From: Neoceratodus forsteri
Taxonomy: Eukaryota; Chordata; Ceratodontiformes; Ceratodontidae
Length of the DNA stretch: 64,000 nucleotides
Assembly (NCBI GenBank): GCA_016271365.2
Contig: JADMNL010000022.1
Location: 221,750,501 to 221,814,500, forward strand
Direction: 5' to 3'
Program-made: the position numbers and the translations under genes
Shown: positions 34,080-46,317 of the stretch, one piece after another
Layout: every line of letters starts with the position of its first letter
How positions within the stretch are numbered: the first letter of the stretch is position 1
The notes under the pieces: generated by a model
The model's database searches: none
Told to the model about the DNA's origin: nothing
What the model saw: the letters and a program-made list of their open reading frames with translations, nothing else

Positions 34080-34375
34080 TGTGGCAAAATTCCATGAAAT
34101 CAGCAATTTTGTCATCTGAACTATTTAGCAAAATTCCATCATTGTGCAAAATATTTTGCAAGTGTGAAGTTACAAAATTTCATGCAGGAAATGAAAATGT
34201 TGCCCAAAATGGTTAAATTTTGCTCATGAATGATGAATTTTGCCATTCTGTGGGTGAAATTTCACACTCTGAAGGCAAAATTTTACATTTCGCACTGTGA
34301 AAAATTTCACAAAATGTGTGAATTTCATCAAATATTTTGTGTAATGAAACTTTGCAATTTCACCCATCTCTAGAA
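34080..34375. mobile_element. MITE with TAGAGATG inverted ends (hAT-like)
   Basis: Left TAGAGATGTGGCAAAATT and right AATTTCACCCATCTCTA are inverted ends. The inside is A/T-rich with many AAATTT(C/T)(A/G)C words. It splits the gypsy pol frame between ...ENT and EYNDVF. The flanking duplication is unclear (AAAATACA left, GAATACAA right). The end motif suits a hAT-type non-autonomous element. A similar end occurs at 292. Confidence 0.6.
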
Positions 34376-35640
34376 TACAATGATGTTTTTAAGGCACTGA
34401 GCAAACTGCCTATGATACACCACATCACATTAGATGGGAATGTAGCTCCAGTGATTCAGGCAGCAAGAAGAGTCCCTGTAGTCCTGAGAGAGAGGCTGAA
34501 ATATGGAAATGAAACAGTTAATAGACATGGATGTCTTAGAAAAACTAGAGGAGCCAACACTGTGGGTTCACTCCCTGGTGATCATTGAGAAAAAGATGGG
34601 TCACTACATTTGTGTTTGGCCCAAAACAAATTAAATACAAGCTTTAAAAGACAGCATTTTCACATTCCCACTAGACATGAAATTCTAGATGAAATGACAG
34701 AGGCCAAGTATTTTCCAATTTTGGACACCTCCTAAGGATTCTGGCAAATACGTTTAACACTAGAAAGTGCACACTTATGTACTTTTAACACTCCTTATGG
34801 GAGGCACTGTTTTAAAATACTGACATTTGTCATCTGCTCAGCACCTGACAATTTCCACAGAATGATGCAACAATTGCTAGAAAGCATGGAAGGAGTTAAA
34901 ATTTACATTGATACATCCTGATATGGGGCTCCACCAAAGAAGAAAATGATGCCAGACTGAGACAAGTTTTACAAGTTGCCAGGGAAACAGGCCTTAAGCT
35001 TAACAGAGAAAAATGCCAGAGAAGGAAGTCTGAAATTCTCTACTCTATCTCAGAGAAGTCCTCTCAGAGCAAGGGGTTAAACTTGACCCTGCCAAATTAT
35101 TAGCTGTAAACAAGATTCTACCACTGAACACAAAAACAGATTTACAGTAGTTTCTGGGAATGATGACTTTTTTGGGGAGTTCATTAACAATCTGACTGAC
35201 AAGATGTCCAATCTGAGAAAGTTGCTAATCACAGTAAGTCAGCCACATGGGTCTGGATGACTGCACATTAGTAGGAATTCACAGAAATCAAAAGACTGCT
35301 GATTACAGCACCTACCTTGCAATATTTTGCTACATGAGTAGGAATTCACAGAAATCAAAAGACTGCTGATTACAGCACCTACCTTGCAATATTTTGCTAT
35401 CACTTGTCAAACTAAAGTTTCCATTGATGCCTCAAAGGATGGCATAGGAGCAGTTTTGTTGCAGTTAAGAAATAGCAGCCGGAGACCTGCACATGATGCA
35501 GCCAGATCCTGTAATAAAACAGAATTCAAATATGCCCACATAGAAAAGGAAATGCTCACCATAGCCTCTGGATGTGATGCTTTTAAAATTACATTTACGG
35601 AACCTCCTTTGTGATAGAAACAGACCACAAACCACTAATT
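34376..35640 (+). pseudogene. gypsy reverse transcriptase and RNase H
   Basis: RT pieces: VFKALSKLP and the following proline/arginine block (34385-34500), PILDTS then a stop then GFWQIRL (34720-34755, first catalytic Asp), FNTPYGRHCFK (34785-34815), and MEGVKIYIDTS (34888-34920), where the YxDD box is damaged. RNase H: VSIDASKDGIGAVLLQ (35411-35460), KYAHIEKEMLTIASGCDAF (35527-35585), then in another frame IETDHKPL (35615-35640). At least four stops or shifts; non-functional. Confidence 0.8.
35271..35400 (+). repeat. Perfect 67-bp tandem duplication
   Basis: GTAGGAATTCACAGAAATCA starts at 35271 and again at 35338. The copies are identical for about 62 bp. 67 is not a multiple of three, so the duplication shifts the frame between RT and RNase H. 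Confidence 0.93.
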
Positions 35641-36260
35641 ACTATTTCAAAAAGAGACTTATGGCAGGTGCCTCCATGAATTCAAAGACTTTTAATCAAA
35701 TCTTACCAACATTCTAAATAAATAAATACAAATTACAGAAGTATATATACCAGATAGAATACACACCAGGAAACCACCTGATTGTGGTGGATATGTTGCC
35801 AAGAACATGGGACGAAACACACAGGACCAAAGGCCAAATCAGGAAAACAGAAGTTGGCATTCACATCAACAGAATAAAGACTTCTGGAGCAGTTTCACCA
35901 CAGATATGGACAACCTTGCAAGATAAAACAGCAGCCGATGAAGTGTTACAGGCTGTAATGACAACAGTGCAAAAAGGATGGAAAGGACAAACAAGGCACA
36001 CAGGTATGTACCATTTCAGGCTGAATTATCCATAGTAGGTGGAGTCTTTCTTTAAAAGTGACAGAATTGTAGTTCCTAGAACCCTAAGAAAGGACGTGCT
36101 GCATAAAATTCATGAAAGGCATATGGGCATTGAAAAATGTTAATGCAGGGCTAAGCAAGTAGTGTACTGGATGGGAATTTCTAAAGATGTGGAAAATACA
36201 GTGTTGACCTGTTGTGTGTTTTAGAAATGTGGGTCTGCACTGCAGAGAGAACCTTTAATT
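35641..36260 (+). pseudogene. gypsy connection and integrase N-terminus, truncated
   Basis: The RNase H end is followed by NHLIVVDMLPRTWDETHR (35778-35830) and further on by LRKDVLHKIHERHMGIEKC (36080-36140), the His pair of the integrase HHCC zinc-binding domain. The Cys pair follows near 36205-36235 (CC...KCG). The catalytic core is absent: after about 36260 the sequence is unrelated. Confidence 0.7.
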
Positions 36261-37721
36261 TCAGACTCAGAAAATGCCAGCATGTGGGAGAAGTACCAGT
36301 GACAATCCGGAGCACAGTGTTCAATGTCCACATTGTCAAGCAGTGTGCATGGACTCATCCATGACCAAAGGCATCCCATCCTGACCACAGTGTTTGTCAA
36401 GGTCCAATGATGCAGTGTCATGCACTGGATCATGGAGCATTTCCTTGAGGCCAACATTCTTGTACCCTCTCAGCATGTCTTTAATAGGGATGGATGATGC
36501 CACAGGAACATGCTGACTTTCTTTTTCTATGTACCTGGGAGGAGTACCATGGAACTTCTGTTGACCTACTCAGTTAATAAAGACATAAATGTCTCACACT
36601 GGCAACAGTGCGTTCATTACTTCTGTGAGTAGGCATATGACTGGGCCCATGGGAGGAAATTGAAATGGTTATTGTTCATTGTTCACATGGAAAAAAGCAA
36701 CATCATAACTGTCTTCTTACTCTTCTGTGTTTTCGCCACCCTCTCAATGACGTAACACTGTCTGGCTTGCACCACAAACTCCATTGCTCAATCATGACAG
36801 CAGTAAAGGAAGGATGCATTCACTCTCACCATGCCTGTTAGTGTACTCTTCTCAGTAACTACTTTGTAATCTGTCTTTCTTTTCACTGCTGTTGTCTGCC
36901 TGTCCACTTGACCACCTGTTTATGTTGATAGCCTTGCATGTGTGTATGATAGTGATATTCACAGTATTGAAACTCATGTTCCTTGTATGTACTGAATCCT
37001 GACTGTCTATGTCTTTCCCAGGTGACTCACACAAGACCGCAGTCTGACTAGCTGCTGTCAATGACTATTTACTGCCCACTTTCCTGATCACAGTTTAAAA
37101 AAATATAATAATATAACACCGATCCTTGGCTTGATCTCAATCCTCTACTTTGAGCACTTCAACTGCTGCACAGGCCACAGACAACTCAATCCTGTCACTA
37201 AGCATGCCCACCATTTTCCCTAAAATTTTTGTGAGCTCATGCAGCTTACCAAACAGCTGTGACATTGCAGAGTTAGTGCGTTGTCTCTGATGGCGCATTT
37301 ATAGGAATGGATATAGCAATGGGGGCAATACAATGCTTAGCACCATAACTTCACCAAATAAGCCCTCAAACTCTCCTAAACAAAACAAATCCAAAAGTAA
37401 TAAAAAAAAAAAAGATCACACAGTGTCCGGGCCTATTTCATGAATTAAATATGCAGTGGGGAACCCATGGGATAAATGCTTTTTCTACACTTGTGCTGTT
37501 TGACCTTGACCAGCTCACTTGTGGCGTATGCCTCTCGTGAGGTTACCTGAAGTCAAACAGCACTTGTACAGATAAATCATTTCTCCCACTGGTCCCCATT
37601 GCATATCCCTATATACAATGTAGTTGGGTCCTCGATATGTGTTTGCTATATGTTTATTCCTTGTCATCCCTGAAAATGGGCAGTATTTTGCTCTTGAGCC
37701 TATCAGGTTACTTAATCAACT
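36261..37721. other. No recognised feature
   Basis: Some short ORFs, none with motifs. It might hold part of another old element joined to the truncated integrase, but I cannot name it. Confidence 0.45.
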
Positions 37722-37733
37722 CAAATTAAAAAC
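37722..37733 (+). repeat. L1 target-site duplication, left
   Basis: CAAATTAAAAAC, identical to 52448-52459. Confidence 0.85.
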
Positions 37734-38067
37734 ATAGGGGGGGCACAGAGCCTGACAGCCAACATGGTGGCACACTAATTACTGCTAGAGAGACCCTGAG
37801 AACCCCTAAGCACTCATCCGGTTGTTCCATTCATTTACCCTGCTTGAAAAATCTAAATTTCACAGACCAGAATTCCTGAGCTGTAAAATAAGCCATTTAC
37901 CCATCAAAATTGGATGAGGCATCGGGAACCTGCATCGCGTTCAAGTAAACTGGCATCTCCGTGTGGTGCCCGTGTTTTAGGCCGTGATAGCAGTGCCACC
38001 CAGTCCTCATTGCACCCATCCTGAAGTATGAGAGCTGGGCAGAAATCTGGCTAAGGCAGAGGGGACA

Positions 38068-38787
38068 ATGGCCACACCAAGCTCCTCCACCAGCATGGCT
38101 CAAGACATCACAAAAATGATGGTGATGTTGAGCAAAGTCTTGCAGGACACAGCCGAATTAAAGCTTTCCTCCTCAAAAATAAATAAGGACCTACGGCTAC
38201 TTGCTCTTCGGGTGGAAGGCTCCAAGAACTTAACTAAGATGCAGTCTGAGCAACTTTCCCAGCACAATAGATTTCTATGGGAGCACCATGGGCAGAGCCA
38301 GTCCTTGATGTCTAAAGTGGCCAGTATGGAAAATAGGGCTCGGAGGCAGAATGTAAGGTTTGTGGGCATCCCTGAAGGTATGGAGGGCAAGGACATGATC
38401 TCTTTTCTAGAGGATGCATTGCCAGCAATGTTAAAACCAGAGCATGAGGCACCACCAGAACTCAAGTGGGCCCGTCGCTCGCTAGCCGCCAAACCTAAAC
38501 AAGGTGAGCACCCTCGCCCCATACTGTGCAAGTTTCTAAGATATCCTGTGAAGGAGCATTATCTTCAGCTGGCAAGAGAGCCAAAAAATCTGACATGGCA
38601 GGGTTGCTCAATTCAGCTATACCAGGACTATTCACAGGAGCTTGCCTGGTGGAAAAGGACATATGCAGGAGTGAAACAACAGCTTTACAAGATGGGTATC
38701 ACCACCTTGTTGAGGTACCTGGCTATGCTGAGAGTCCAGTATGATGGGGTTTTCCACATGTTTAATACCCTGGGGGAGGTGGAGTAA
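38068..38787 (+). CDS. L1 ORF1 protein, open frame
   Basis: 239 codons without a stop. N-terminal helix rich in Leu/Lys (residues ~10-80, likely coiled coil for trimerisation), then MENRARRQNVRFVGIPEGME (~95-115), the start of the L1 RRM-like RNA-binding domain. PILCKFLRYPVKEHYLQLAR follows at ~150-170 and the C-terminal domain ends near IQLYQDYSQELAWWKRTYAG. Family members run ~300-340 residues, so the C-terminus may be cut short by the stop at 38787; related wording (TPVNVSNRYEPL) appears further down near 39090. It would act as a nucleic-acid chaperone in the L1 RNP. Whether it is expressed is unknown. Confidence 0.78.
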   Translation: MATPSSSTSMAQDITKMMVMLSKVLQDTAELKLSSSKINKDLRLLALRVEGSKNLTKMQSEQLSQHNRFLWEHHGQSQSLMSKVASMENRARRQNVRFVGIPEGMEGKDMISFLEDALPAMLKPEHEAPPELKWARRSLAAKPKQGEHPRPILCKFLRYPVKEHYLQLAREPKNLTWQGCSIQLYQDYSQELAWWKRTYAGVKQQLYKMGITTLLRYLAMLRVQYDGVFHMFNTLGEVE

Positions 38788-40472
38788 TTTTTGCTGGTAA
38801 TACAGCTTACAGGGTGAGATCTGAGGCAACCCCTGCACCTACCATGTGGCACCGCTTGGCAGAACATGGAGGTCTCCCCTGTGACCATGGAGCTAACATC
38901 TGGAGCAGTGCAAAAAAGAAACAGAACCAGGAGAGGAATGGCAGAAAGTCCAGAGGGGCTGACCAAGAAAGCCTGTAAGGGAAACTTCAAGTAAAAAACC
39001 CATGTCCAAGAGGAACAGATCCAAGAGTCACCAGAGGCTGCAAGCTTTATTGGATGACAGCACAATCTCCCCTTCGGTTACACCAGTCAATGTCTCTAAC
39101 AGATATGAGCCCCTGAGAGATCTTGCCCCAGCAGCCCTGGATTTAACGTGAAACCCTGAGAGCTTGACAAAGGAAGATCTCAAGGACAAGAGCTTGCTGA
39201 TAGACTGGGGCCCCCTCTGCAAGGACTGGGCTGAATGTGGAGGGGAACTGCCAGAAGAAAATCTGTCACCAGTCTGATATGCATGGTTTGACTGATCTTA
39301 GCCTAAGCACCGTAAGAAGGTTTCTCAGTGCCTATGAGAGGGAACTTCCTCTCCCTTGGGGAATATAGGCACATACTACTTGGGGCTTCTTGGCATTAGG
39401 AAACTCACATGGGTTCAATTCTCCTCAGAGAGACTTCTCCTAAAAGCCCGGCCTTGAGCACATCTTGATTGTTTTTGCCATGCAGCCAGCTGAAGCTAGT
39501 GGGTGATCTGACATTTATTAACAGCTGTCACTGTTAAAAGTTTGACTATTCCTGTTTCTGTTGTCCCCTGTCTAATAGGTATTTTTTTGTTGCAGGACTC
39601 CCTACCCCTTGCATGGTTAGAGGTTGCTCGCCGGAGGTTCTGCTGTCCCCAGCTCGGCAGCTTTTGCTCTGAGCCATGTGGTAATACAGTCTGGGGATAG
39701 CACCATATTCACATGCACCTGGAGGGACTCCCTCTGATAATTTTATCTAAATGTTGATTTATGAGCAGTGGTCATTCCCCATGAAAGGAGATGGCCTGTA
39801 GAGTACCACTGCTGTCCCCTGCTCGAAGGCTACTGCCTAGTTGTAATCTGTGGCTGTGCAACTGGGGGATTGCATGATACTCTCATGCAGTTAAAGGGTC
39901 TGTTTAGTGCCTTGGAGGGTGTCCCCTCTACGAAGACAGTGGGGATTGTTTCTACCGTGGTGTACTTCCTGTTTTATCCAGGTGTAGTTTATTCCATTTT
40001 AAGGGAAATAGTTAGGTTTATTAGATGTTGTGATATTACATGCTTGTTACTCAATTAGCAGATTAAGTAGGGGATCACGGGTCCCAATGAATGTTAATTA
40101 TATGTGTCTGTTAGTGTCCCCAATTAGAGGAAAGGTGGATGGTTAATGGTAAAGTGCCCAGCTTCACACCCAGGAGAGGCCATCCCGATCATGGGCTACT
40201 TAAGTCACTAGTGGCCGGGTTGTAATGGGTGAGTCTTTTAGACAAAGGTATGACACAGGTGTTAAAGTGTTGGGAAGTAGGAAAAAGAGTTATAGATGTT
40301 TTAATGTCAGAACATGGTATGACTAGTGAGACATATAGGGCTTGGGGTGGGGGGTGGGGGGGCGGATGGGTTAGGCATTTAGAGATGGATTCTAGTGGAA
40401 GCTTTCCTGCACACAGGCAATGCCATTTTTTGTTCTGGCTAGGGGGTCAGGAGACATTAGCGAGTCTGAGTT
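38788..40472 (+). other. Long L1 inter-ORF region
   Basis: 1.7 kb between ORF1 and ORF2, where L1 elements normally have well under 0.2 kb. The first ~350 bp may be a shifted ORF1 C-terminus. The remainder (39250-40470) has no recognised insertion ends. It may hold an unrecognised repeat or be a lineage feature. Confidence 0.45.
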
Positions 40473-41824
40473 ATGGTGGGTAAGGATAAGGTGATGGCCA
40501 CCTCCTGGAATGTGAGGGGTCTGAACTCGCCTATTAAAAGAAAGAAAATTCTAGCCAGATTAAAATCCCTGAGCTCCCAAATAGCCTTTTTGCAGGAAAC
40601 TAATCTGAACCACACTGAAGCTCAAAAACTGGTAAGAGAATGGGTGGGTTGGGAGGTCCATAGTGCAGCCAGCAAAAGCAGAGGAGGGGTATCTCTTATA
40701 CTACAAAAACCTGAAATGGCAGTTGTGGGATCATAGAGTGGACAAGGAAGGGAGATGGGTCTTAACTAGGGTTACTACCCCTACAGGGGATGTTCTTCTA
40801 GCAAATCCCTATGCCCCGAATGAAGACTTCCCAGAGTTCTTTCATAAACTCTCACAAGAACTAGTGGAGATGGCAGCAGGGGAGGCAGACATCATGCTAG
40901 GAGGGGACTTCAATCTGACAATGGACTCCCTCATGGATAGGTCCAACTCCAGGCCTGACACACATACCCAGTCCATCAGGGCTCTAAAGGGCATGCTTGC
41001 CCTGCATAAATTGCAGGACATTTGCAGGGTAGCCCACCTAGATGGGAGGGACTACACATATTTCTCCAAAGCCAAACAAGTCAACAGCAGGATTGACTAT
41101 TGGTTCACTTCCCCAAACATTTCAACCAAGATCTTAGATGTCACAATAGCCCCCATGCATGTTGGATCATGCTCCACTGACACTCTCTCTGGTGCCATCC
41201 AACCCCTGCTCTAGGTCAGTAAGTTGGAGGCTAGATCCCCTACTGTTACAGGAGATGGAATTCAAGGAATGGCTTAAGGGGGAGGTTAAGACTTATTTCT
41301 CTGACAACCCACAAGGGTCTGCATCGGCGGCTGCCATATGGGGGGCTTTCAAAGCCACGGTGAGAGGCTGCATTATAAGCTATGCCTCCCATCACAGGAA
41401 ACAGAGGGAAAAAAGAGACCAGAGAGCTGGAAAAGGCACTGGGGGATAAGGAAAATCAATATAAGAGAGACCCAAAACGTCTTCACAATCCAGAGCTGTT
41501 GCGTGACTGTCTAGCACTGAGAATGAAGCTGAATAGGCTAGCTTCATGTAAGATGGAACTTCAGGATCTTAAGATTGAAACACAAATACTGGGCAGAAGG
41601 GGAAAAAGCTGAGAAGTTACTGGCATACAGATTAAAGACAAGACAGGCCGAAAGGTCAATAGTGCAATTGCAGAACAAAAAGGGAGAAAAACACAGTAAA
41701 CCTGATTCCATAAACAAAATCATGCTATCTTTCTATGATTCCCTGTACAGCTCTCACATTACCTGGGACAAGACCAAATTTGAAAAATTCATGGAAGGCA
41801 CAAAGCTTCCCAAGCTTACCCAAG
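40473..41824 (+). pseudogene. L1 ORF2 endonuclease and linker
   Basis: AP-endonuclease motifs: ATSWNVRGLNSPIKR (residues ~8-22), FLQETNLN (Glu block), a frame change near 40730, LGGDFNLTMDSLMDRS (40895-40945), RIDYWFTS (41090-41115) and DHAPLTLSLVPS (41160-41195, from the SDH block). This domain nicks the target. Further frames at 41159-41449 and 41575-41824 carry the linker (LQNKKGEKHSKPDSINKIML, FYDSLYSS). Several frameshifts make it inactive. It ends where the CR1 fragment begins. Confidence 0.82.
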
Positions 41825-42413
41825 CTCCACTATACAAGACACTAGTGAGGCCCCACCTGGAGTACAGTGTACAGTTCTGGAGACCATACCTATGTAAGGA
41901 CATGGGGAAGAGAAGGTTCAGAGGAGGGCAACAAAGATGGTGCATGGATTGCATCACAAGTCCTATGAAGACAGGTTGAAAGAACTGAACATGTACTCCC
42001 TGGAGTAGAGGAGGAAGAGAGGGGATATGATAGAGACATACAAGTATCTTACAGGGAGGAACAGGGTGCAGGAATACACTATTTTTTTAGCAAAAAAGAT
42101 GTTCCAGGACTAGAGGGCATGGGATGAAGTTGGAGGGAGGACGATTCAGAGAAAACGTGAGGAAGAATTTCTTCACAGAACGGGTGGTGGACAAGTGGAA
42201 CACACTGCCAGAGGAAGTGCTGGGGGCTGAAACAATCACAGGATTTAAGAATGCATGGGATAGGCATAAAGGAATTCTGGAGATCGGGGTAAGGGGCAAC
42301 AGACTTCTAGGAAAACATAAACTGAACTTACAAGCTCAAATGGGCAGACTGGGTGGACCATAGGCCCTTATCTGCTGACACTGTCTGTGTATCTACTGTA
42401 TGTATCTATGTAA
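41825..42413 (+). mobile_element. CR1 3' fragment inserted in L1
   Basis: Begins PLYKTLVRPHLEYSVQFWRPY, the CR1 ORF2 C-terminus, and runs through GRFRENVRKNFFTERVVDKW (42139-42195) to the 3'UTR (TTATCTGCTGACACTG, 42367) and short TATGTATC repeats (about 42390-42413). L1 ORF2 reads on each side (KLTQ before, CEQLEGPIEVQEI after), so the insertion limits are good to a few bases. CCCAAG (left) and GCCCAG (right) may be a poor target duplication. Confidence 0.85.
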
Positions 42414-43860
42414 TGCCCAGTGTGAGCAGCTGGAGGGGCCAATAGAAGTGCAGGAAATCAGGGATGCAATTAATAAGATGGCTCCCAGGAAAGCCCCAGG
42501 GGGTATGGCTACTCAGCTGACTTTTATAAGGTAATACAAGAGACTGCTTCCCTTCCAATGAGGGATATGCTACAAGAGGTTCTGCAAAAGAAGGCACTCC
42601 CTGCCACCCTTAGAGAGGCGATTATCACAGTCTTCCCAAAAGAGGGGGAAGGACCCCACTCTTCCAGCCAGCTACAGGCCCATTTCACTCATTAATGCGG
42701 ATACCAAAATCCTTGCAACAGTGTTAACAGCCCGTTTGGAAAAAGTCCTCTCATGCTTGATCCACACCTCTCAAGTGGGCTTTGTGAAGGGCCGTGCCAG
42801 TGCTGATCGCCTCATATCCCTGGTCTTCCTTATATAAATGGCAAGGCAAGTCCCCAGTCCTGCTGCAGCCATCTCAGCAGATTTCAAGAAAGCCTTTGTT
42901 TCAGTCAAGTGGGACTTCCTGCATGTGATAGTCAGGCACTATCATTTTGGTAGTGTTTTCAGGAGCTAGATTAAAACTCTCTGCACATCCCTCAAGGCCA
43001 GACTGTTGACCAATAATATTCTCTCAGATCCAATCGAACTACACGGGGTACTAGACAGGGGTGCCCACTGTCTCCAATGTTGTTTGTACTAGTTATAGAA
43101 GCCCTAGTTAGTGCAGTCAGGGAGCACCCAAATATTAGGGATAAAAGTATGAGGAATGCCTCATGCCATGTCTTGCTGCATGTGAATGATTGCCTCATTT
43201 TAACTGATGATTTCCGAGCCAGTGCGAAGCACATTGTGGATATATTGCAATCCTTTTCTGACATCTCAGGCTTAAGGGTCAACCAAGGTAAAACAGAGGT
43301 CCTCCCCTTAAATGCTCAGCATACCTCTGAAGACATTTTGAAAGTAGGTCTAGTATGTGATAAAGGGGTATTAAATATTTGGGTACAAGGGTCCAACTCT
43401 ACTGTGTCCTTCCTAACAGAGGTTAATCTCTCTCCACTAGTCAACAGTCTAAAGGAGGAAGCTCAAAGATGGAGACAGCTGAACCTCTCCCTCCCTGGAA
43501 AGGTGGTGGAAATCAAAATGATGAATGCACTGAGGGTTTTCTATGTACTATCCCATCTCCCAATTGACATCCTGAAGAAATGGTTCCAAAAATTGGACAA
43601 TATAATAAGTATCTTGCTGTGGGAGAATAAAATGCCTCATTACAGTAGAGCTAAACTTCAAGCTCCGTGGAACGAGGGGGTGGTGCCTTCCTCATTTCAA
43701 CATTATGCCTATGTCTTCTCAGTGGCTAACACCTGTAAGTTGTTTCAGGGGAATAATGAAACCCTACCAGCCTGTGAAGCAATTGAAAGAAGTGCCCTTC
43801 ACGGTAATCATCTTACAGGGTACCTGGGCAGCCCTCTTCCTCCCACATTTTGACATTGGT
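42414..43860 (+). pseudogene. L1 ORF2 reverse transcriptase
   Basis: Blocks in order: VQEIRDAINKMAPRKAPGG (42450-42507), YRPISLINADTKILATVLTA (42671-42730), SQVGFVKGRASADRLISLV (42771-42825), AAISADFKKAFVSVKWDFL (42864-42920), TRQGCPLSPMLFVLVIEAL (43045-43105), then HVNDCLIL (about 43180) where L1 normally has YADDxL; the first catalytic Asp is lost. SGLRVNQGKTEVLPLN (43267-43315) follows. One frame is open from 43077 to 43853 (258 codons). Inactive. Confidence 0.85.
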
Positions 43861-44654
43861 TGATGAAGTTTGTGGACCGAGGCGCCTTGCTTCACCTGAG
43901 CTCTTTCCTTCTAGGTTGCTTGAAAGGACAGAGCAAAGAACCTTACCAGAGCAAGGAAAAGGATTAAGGCTTCTTTTGGAAAGGCAGATTTAGTGTGTGT
44001 TGTTATTTTTATTTTTTACTCACATGGATTGTTATGTTTGTTGCTAACATTTTATTACTTTATTTTTCTCTGATTCAAATTGTTGTTGCTGGGCATACCT
44101 TCTGCTGCATTATTACATAGTGTGCCTACAGGTGTGTGCTAACTGATTACTGCTGTAATCTTCTGATTCAAATTGTCTTTTGCAAGGTATAGCTTCTGTT
44201 ACTGCTTTATTTTTTTCTGTAGCAAAGTGTTTCTTACAGGGTATATCTTCTGGGAAATTATTACAGGTGGTACTTTACAGGTTTTACAGTTTTATCTATC
44301 ACTAAGATAAGCTTTCAGGGCTACTGCATTTGTTACTGGCTGATTGCTTCTGCTCTTACCTCCTTGTTTCTTTCATCTGTGGTTCTTCTTTTTTGAAGGG
44401 GAAGGCCCCAGCCACCCACCCCCATCCCTAACCACTCCACTCCTTTTATAGGGTAGCACAGTCATGACATTTCCTGTGGCAAAGCAGGAAGGGGCAGATC
44501 AGTGGGGTATCCACATGGTGACCTCATTTACAGGGGCACTAGTAATTTAACTTGTTATAACAAGTTATACAAAAACAAACAAATCACAAAATCAAACTTT
44601 TTCTTTCATTTTCTTCCTTCTAATTACTCTGACCAGGCTGTAAACCCAGCAACC

Positions 44655-45638
44655 TCTCTGGAATGGATATCATTAACTGCAGGTACTGCGGAACACTTTT
44701 CAGAAGGGCAGTTTTATAGCATTTAGGACACTGTCCTACATGCTGGGCCATTGGAGATCTAAGGGTTCAGCTCCAGACAGCATGGGCAGAGATTGCAAAC
44801 CTCAAACTATATATTCAAGAGGAAATATATTATAAGAACCACCTGCCATTTCCCCAACATCCAACAGAAGCACTTTGACCGCAGAGGGTAGTTGGTCCAG
44901 GAGGTTGGCAGGTGGTTAGGAGGGGCAAATCAGGTGCCCCATCACTCAGTGCTCTCCAACTTATCAACTCACAGAAACCATATAAAAACTAAAAACAGGT
45001 ATCTGCCTCTTTCTCCGAAATCAAACAATGGGGCAGAGGACACGGCAGAGCAGGACACTGCAGCACAGGAGCCAGCACAACAAAACTCACCCAAACAGGA
45101 ACCAACACAAAAAAAGCAAAAAGGAAATCCAAAAAACTTCTGATCATAGGAGACTCCATGATTCAGGGAGTTGATACCCATCTCCAGCCAGGGGTAAAGG
45201 TCAGATGTCTCCCAGGTACATCAGCGTGGAGAGACACTGACCGCATTGCTAAAATTGTTCAGGAAGCAGGAGAAAACATTGACATCCTGGTACACATAGG
45301 GACTAATGATCTCGCCAGTGGGTCAGTTGTGGAGACCAAGGAATACCTGACCAGGCTGGGTGACAAACTATCATCCATTTCATCCGGCATCTCCTTCTCT
45401 GAGTATCCTGCCAGTCTGGGAGAGGGGGGCAGATGGACGGAAGGTCAGAGAAGGGGAGATAGGGGAGCTAAACATGTGGCTCAAGGGCTGGTGCCAGGAG
45501 AAAGGGCACACATTTGTAGGGAACTGGCAACAGTTTGGGGAGAGAAAGTTCTTTAAATTTGATGGACTGCATCTGACTAAGGAGGGAGTCAGTGCATTGG
45601 GGAAGAAGTCTGACATCTTTGCAGAATATTTAAACTAG
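44655..45638 (+). pseudogene. CR1 ORF1 relic (Cys pairs + SGNH esterase)
   Basis: INCRYCGTLFRRAVL (44670-44715), a stop, then HLGHCPTC (44722-44745): the paired-Cys N-terminus, followed by a helix (LQTAWAEIANLKLYIQEE). The polar middle is at 44892-45143. Esterase motifs: GDSMIQGVD (45150-45175), VHIGTNDLAS (45291-45320), and FDGLHLTKEGVSALG (45559-45603) in another frame. The Ser, Asn and Asp/His blocks are all present, but a frameshift near 45410 splits them. Same layout as the ORF1 at 7175-8101. Confidence 0.8.
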
Positions 45639-45829
45639 CAAATGGGGAGAGGGGTGCAGCACCACATATGCTGAATGGGAAGAACACCCCTCCCCCCTCA
45701 GCTAGTGGTCATACAGGAGCTCAGCATGTTTGCAGTTCATTTGCATCACCAGGTAAGGAAAAAGGTCTGGCTCCCTATACAATGCACATGGGAAATGCCA
45801 GACCTCACCCAACAACTAACACACTGAAA

Positions 45830-46317
45830 TCTGGCTAATGGAAAATTGTGTACACAAATGCTCGCAGTCTGGGAAACAAGATCCCAGACCTGCAGGCAAT
45901 AATGACAGAGGCTAAACTGGACATAGTAGCAAATGGCAAGACATGGTTTACCTGTAACCACATTTGGGAGACTTCAGTACCTGGCTATGTACTGTTCAGA
46001 AGAGGCAGAGGTGCAAAAAAGGGGTGGTGGAGTGGCCCTGTATGTCAATGAAAATATCAAAGCTACAGAAATTCAGAATACACATGAGGAGCCAGAAGAA
46101 CCGTGGGTCACCCTGGAAACAGGAATGGGACAGCCATACAAACTGGAGTTGTCTACAGGCCCCCAGACCAGGGGGAGGAAATAGACACATTACTGTTAGA
46201 AGATATACAAAATATGACAGCTAAAGGGGAGGTTCTGATAATGGGAGACTTCAACATGCCAGTTACAGATTGGTCAATATCAGCAGGAACATCTGCCAGA
46301 ACTAGACACATGATGTA
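45830..46317 (+). pseudogene. CR1 endonuclease, N-terminal part
   Basis: KIVYTNARSLGNKIPDLQ wording at 45843-45895 (the TNA(R/Q)S start of CR1 endonucleases), EAKLDIVA (Glu block, 45910), GYVLFRR then VALYVNENIKATEI (46031-46075), VVYRPPDQG (46150-46175) and IMGDFNMPVTDWS (46238-46278). Three frames are used. It breaks off at 46317 where the CR1 fragment enters; the domain continues at 46813. Confidence 0.82.

Larger units (their letters stand above)
26951..36260 (+). mobile_element. Ty3/gypsy-type LTR retrotransposon, decayed
   Basis: The order is LTR (26951-27160), primer-binding-site-like sequence, gag, protease, RT, RNase H and the start of integrase. Gag is interrupted at 27518-33010 by two tandem composite repeats, and a MITE sits between protease and RT (34080-34375). 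The 3' part after the integrase zinc-binding region is missing and no 3' LTR is visible. Motif order and wording resemble the K02A2.6-like gypsy group common in vertebrate genomes. All frames carry stops. Confidence 0.8.
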
